The notes under the pieces: model-generated
Told to the model about the DNA's origin: nothing
Databases searched by the model: none
What the model saw: only the letters and a program-made list of their open reading frames with translations
From: Paramecium sonneborni
Lineage: Eukaryota > Ciliophora > Oligohymenophorea > Peniculida > Parameciidae
Direction of reading: 5' to 3'
Assembly: GCA_905182985.1 (NCBI GenBank)
Contig: CAJJDN010000082.1
Coordinates: 1 to 64,000, forward strand
DNA: 64,000 nt
Made by a program: the position numbers and the translations under genes
Shown here: piece after piece, positions 59,851-64,000 of the stretch
How the letters are laid out: each line of letters opens with the position of its first letter
Position numbering within the stretch: the first letter of the stretch is position 1

Positions 59851-60942
59851 TCATGAATCGTTATTATCATCTTCATCATCATCCTTGTTTGATTTTGGAT
59901 TACATTTTGGAATCATAGAATTCATTTTTATATTATCTAAATTTAAAATAATATTTTTATCTTTACTTTCTACTTTTTATTATGTTTCATTATCTTTTTC
60001 TTATTTATCTTTTTTAATTATAAAATTCGATTATTATTATTCTTAATCTTATTTTTAATATTCTTTAATTAATTATTCAATTTTATCATCTTTAGAATCA
60101 TCATCTTATTCAATCACTTTTTTATTTCTTATTTTTTAATTTTATTTTTTATCATTTTCTTATTTCTAATCTTTTCTATTTTTCTTAACTTATTTTGATT
60201 ACTTTTTTGTTTCTGGTTCTTCTGCACCAAAATTAAAAATTGCTGTTTTAAGTTTCTATCCTTTTTTATCCTTTTTACTATTTTATGGTAAATCCAATTA
60301 ATTTGGATTATATTTTTTATTTTCACTTGATTATTCTTCAGATGATTATTTACTATTTAATTTTGTTTATTTTTTTGATTAAGTTTATTTTATTATTTTA
60401 TTTTCCATCTATTACATTTATTAAACTTATTCCATATCTTTATATTCATCTGATTATTCTGAATCTACTACTTTTTTTTATTATTTCCTTTTACCATTTT
60501 TATTTGGTTTTGTTTATTATTTTTTAATTTTAGTAGTTTATATATTTGAATTAGAATCTGATTCTGAATTTAATGTTTCCATTGGTCTTTTTTTTGATTA
60601 CTTTTTATTACTTTTTTATCGATTATCATTATTAATATTATTATTATTATGTTGATTCTTTTTATTTTCTAAATGTTCTAAATTAACATCCATTTACATA
60701 TTCATATTTCCAAATACATCATCAAAGTTTTAATCATAATTATTAAGAAAATCTGTCATAGATTTTTTAACTACAGGTTTCTTTTTAAATTGTTTAACTT
60801 AAGAATCTAATGCACTAAATAAAGATGTTTGAAATATTGATTAAGATTATGCATTCAAAGTTTTTCTTAAAGTTTCTTCTTATTCAGATTCAGAACAATC
60901 TTCAATATTGAATTTTTATTTTGTCTATTTAGATTGAATCAT
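59851..60942 (-). CDS. Hypothetical Lys/Asn/Gln-rich acidic-basic protein, 363 aa
   Basis: Open frame from MIQSKQTKQKFNIEDCSESE to NKDDDEDDNNDS-TGA. The first 90 residues look ordered (LNAQSQSIFQTSLFSALDSQ; KSMTDFLNNYDQNFDDVFGN). The rest is a highly charged low-complexity region with Lys, Gln, Glu and Ser blocks and stretches such as SESDSNSN and KRKQQKKVVDSEQSD, suggestive of a nuclear protein with bipartite basic signals. No domain was recognised. I did not verify every codon of the repetitive middle, so a small intron there cannot be excluded. Confidence 0.55.
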
Positions 60943-61062
60943 TTATTATTTGGGTGATAATCATTTTTTATTATATATTACAATATTTTAAAGGATTTTA
61001 ATTTAAATTGGATCACAATTATTATAAAATATAATGATATTAGAAAATCCTAGCAAAATTAA

Positions 61063-61653
61063 ATGGAAATAATAATACATAAGAAAATATAGAGATTTAT
61101 TAGGAATATCAAAGTATTATTATCACAAAAACATAGTCTTAAGGTAATTCCACCTAAACCGATAGAAAATTAAATTACTCCTATGAATTTAGATCATATC
61201 AATAAATAAAGATCAAAATCATTAAAATACAATGATGAAAGCCTTTTATAAAGTTCAGATAGAAGATCATTACATACAAAAATTTATACTGCATGTGAAA
61301 TGAATTAAATAATCAATCATGCCAAAATTTGTGGATTAATACACGATAACCAAAATTTGAATTATTAAAATAAACAAAATCAAAGTTTATTAGAATAAAA
61401 TAGAAAATATTTTTAAGAAGTTAGAAATCTTGAAAACAGTTGGAATTATAAAAAAATTAGATAAGAAGAATAAAATAGATTATTTAATTCAATTCCTATG
61501 GAAAAACATTATTAATTAAAATAATAATAAAAAAAACCTGATTTAAATATATAAAAATTAATAGAGGAATAACGCACTCTATTTTTAACTAGCAATAATA
61601 CTTAGTAGAATAATGAATCATCGTTTTCTAGCAGTCAAGAACGATTACTTTGA
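61063..61653 (+). CDS. Hypothetical protein, 196 aa
   Basis: Intronless frame MEIIIHKKIQRFIRNIKVLL... to SSQERLL-TGA. It is basic and Gln/Asn rich, with helix-forming parts (QNRKYFQEVRNLENSWNYKK; KLIEEQRTLFL). It is the first of three consecutive same-strand genes of similar style. No family was recognised. Confidence 0.6.
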
Positions 61654-61757
61654 ATACATTTGTTTATAATTTAATATAAAAATTAAATCACTTCTTAGAT
61701 AAGCAAAATTAGATTGAAATTCATAAATATAAAAATTTGGAATATTATAAAATTAAA

Positions 61758-62297
61758 ATGGCAAATAGGAAAACAAACCTCTCATCAATAACTAAGAATT
61801 TATTCAATAATGATTATGATTAAGAAACTTTATTCTCATCTCCATTAAAGTCAACTGATAAATCAAAGTCTAAATTCTCATCTAATTATTCACCTATGAA
61901 ATTAGATAGTATTGATAATTTAATGGAAAGTTAAAATACTTTAAGAACTAACAGACCATCAGAATTTAATCTGAAAAAAATGTTATCTAAAATGGATATA
62001 GTTGATAGTAAATAAGAAACATAATAATAACATAGAACATTTAGATTCAGAAGAAATGAAAACTTTTAATCTTAACCTACATTGAAAATTGATGTAAAAA
62101 ATGATGTTGATGAATTCTTTAATAACAATACTCCAGTTAATAGTGAATTAAAATAAAATAAAGAGATCAAGCAATATTAATTAATAACATTTACTGATTA
62201 TGTTGAAAAAATTTATGGTAAAGATTGGTTTACAGTACCATAGAGAAGATTTAGAAGATAAACTACAATCTAAGAATTCTTTGATATGATTGAATGA
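61758..62297 (+). CDS. Hypothetical protein, 179 aa, with C-terminal FTDYVEKIYG motif
   Basis: Intronless frame MANRKTNLSSITKNLFNNDY... to EFFDMIE-TGA. The N-terminal part is Ser/Lys/Asn rich and disordered; the end is compact (ITFTDYVEKIYGKDWFTVPQ; RRFRRQTTIQEFFDMIE), with Trp and aromatic residues and probably the functional motif. No family was recognised. It starts 104 bp after the previous stop. Confidence 0.62.
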
Positions 62298-62394
62298 TTT
62301 CTAATTAAACTTCCTTTATTTTTTGAATATTTTTATTTTATTTTATATATCTTAACACATTTTTAATGATGAGAAATAAAATTTATATAAATTA

Positions 62395-63416
62395 ATGAGG
62401 AATTATTCATCATAGAGATTGCTATTATCAGATTAAGAACTATTACGTATTTAAATCTTGGCAAAAAAGTCTTTTCGACCATCTTCCAAATAAAGAATAA
62501 AGGAAAAACCATAAATTGAAAGTTATCAATTTAAACCTGAAGTATTAATATATATTAATTACAGATTAATAAACAATCTGCAAATCTATAAAGATCTATA
62601 AATGATTTATTTAGATGGAATTTAAATAAATAGATGAAAAGATAATAAATTTATGATGATGAAGTATTTAATTCTCATTTATTTATTTATAGTCAAGAGA
62701 ATTATAAAATAATGCAAATAGATTAACTCATGAACTTACTAACTCTTCTGTATTTGATAGATTGTATCAAGCACGAAAAAACAGTGAAAATGTTATATGT
62801 AATATTGTGTTTCAATATTATTAGAATAATCTAAAAGAAGTACTTGTAATTTTGGACCTTATTATAATAAAAATAAGACTAGTTCCATGTATTAAGAATA
62901 ATAACGATAATAATAGTTAGAAGTATCATAATTTAAATCGAAAACTTATGCGAATGATAGTAAATATGAGTTTTCAAATCAATAAACTCCAAATCCTAAC
63001 TTTTTTGATTCTGATTAATTACCTATTGCTGTAAATGATGTAATTTATCATTCTCTATATAAATCTAATAGTAAATAAAGGTTCCAGTACCTGTTCATTA
63101 GTATGTAGACTTAACTGAATAATTAAGTAATTCAATCAATGAACCTGATTCCCCTACTAAGTCTCCTTTACATTAGAAAGATATCGAAGTTATGGTTGAA
63201 AGGTATAAATCTAATTTAATAGAATATAGATTGAATAATTGGTAAGCTAAAAAACAACAATAGGAACAATTAATATTATAAGATGATTTAAATATTAAAT
63301 CCTAAATCAAACCAAAGTTAATCAATTAAAATAGATAGCCATCCTTTGGACCTTCGTAATCTCAATCTAAATTTTATTCGAATATGTTCCTAAATAATAA
63401 TAATCAAATCAATTGA
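62395..63416 (+). CDS. Hypothetical Gln/Asn/Ser-rich protein, 303 aa
   Basis: Four introns (23, 29, 26 and 32 nt) give an exact 304-codon frame from MRNYSSQRLLLSDQELLRIQ to LNNNNQIN-TGA. It contains a helical region (SINDLFRWNLNKQMKRQQIY; SRELQNNANRLTHELTNSSV) and a later one (DIEVMVERYKSNLIEYRLNN), separated by disordered Ser/Asn/Pro stretches. No family was recognised. Confidence 0.65.
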
Positions 63417-63650
63417 TATTTAATTTTACATTGTTTTATTATTATACTTCTTCTTATTATTCTTATTAAATCTAATATTTTTATATCATTTATTTTCTTA
63501 TACATTCTAACATTTATCTGAATCTAAGAAATTTCAAAAACTCTACTCTTTTACACTTTTAATTTAAGACCCTTTGTTTATTTTTAATTGCTGATATTTA
63601 ATTTCGTGTATTATAATAGTAAATTTATTATTCAAACATATTTAAATAAA

Positions 63651-64000
63651 ATGGTTATTAAAAGAGCATTTCATGATTTTTATATACAAAAATTCCTACA
63701 AACAAGAGATATGTTTAAGAGAAATAAATATTTGAGTTTGGGATTAGTACTTTTCTAAACTCTTTAAATTTAAGGAATTTACCTCAACGAAAGTCTATAT
63801 GCACATTTAGAAAAAGAAAAGAAAAGAGGAATTATGGATGCAATTATATGGATACTTAAAACAGCTAAGTAATTTTTAACTTTAATAAAGAGTATATCCC
63901 ATATTTTAAAGTTCAATGACCTTAGATAAATTACTTTTCATTAATGTCAACTTCATTCTTCTATTAGTGATTGTAACTTCTATTACTTTAATCATAATAT
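63651..64000 (+). CDS. Hypothetical protein, partial at right edge
   Basis: Frame opens MVIKRAFHDFYIQKFLQTRD and continues GLVLFQTLQIQGIYLNESLY, EKKRGIMDAIIWILKTAKQF to the window end without TGA. Amphipathic helices; no family can be named from the fragment. Confidence 0.5.

Noticed and set aside
1..64000. A karyorelict-type code in which UGA is routinely Trp
   Set aside because: Intact genes use TGG for Trp and end cleanly at TGA, and a trichocyst matrix protein and 22-33 nt introns point to Paramecium. Occasional recoding is kept open as a finding.
1..64000. Transposons, CRISPR arrays, tRNA or rRNA genes
   Set aside because: No transposase motifs, regularly spaced repeats, cloverleaf consensus (such as GGTTCGAATCC) or rRNA-like sequence was seen on either strand.

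Overview
The window looks like nuclear DNA of a ciliate, almost certainly Paramecium (probably a macronuclear assembly). It is very AT-rich. Open frames only make sense when TAA and TAG are read as Gln and TGA is the only stop. Introns are tiny (mostly 22-33 nt, GTA...TAG), and removing them restores exact reading frames in gene after gene. A trichocyst matrix protein gene is present. Standard-code ORF calls are therefore useless here; the genes below were read by hand with the ciliate code.

Left part (1 to about 36 kb): a few clean genes stand in a field of gene fossils. Clean genes are a membrane protein (9543-11055), a RING/IBR-like Cys-rich protein (11156-11791), a small hypothetical protein (12174-12572), a WD40 protein (24579-26128) and a repeat protein built of one-exon-per-repeat modules (28621-30364). 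The fossils are a Cys-rich surface-protein relic (about 5571-6000), a dynein heavy chain C-terminus with a large internal deletion (8544-9382), a LAMMER/CLK kinase cut at a conserved Trp (12813-13679), a broken paralogue of the WD40 gene (20051-21707) and a pentapeptide/WD-type scrap (26325-26527). Several fossils carry TGA exactly where the family has Trp.

Right part (36-64 kb): tightly packed, mostly intact genes on both strands. In order: an astacin metallopeptidase, a small gene, a hybrid histidine kinase with a receiver domain, mitochondrial NAD-isocitrate dehydrogenase, an SLC22-like MFS transporter, a trichocyst matrix protein, a Schlafen/AlbA_2 protein (present twice by assembly error), a pseudokinase next to an active-looking CAMK-type kinase, a MORN protein with a long Gln/Pro-rich head, and a series of Gln/Asn/Lys-rich hypothetical genes. 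One divergent pair has start codons only 30 bp apart.

Assembly features: three direct repeats of about 1.1-1.2 kb, each joined by exactly one N (16379, 22630, 47199), are most simply unmerged contig ends. A 226-base N gap lies at 27604-27829. No tRNA, rRNA, CRISPR, telomere or intact mobile element was recognised. Membership in pathways is largely independent gene by gene; I see no operon-like logic, as expected for a ciliate.
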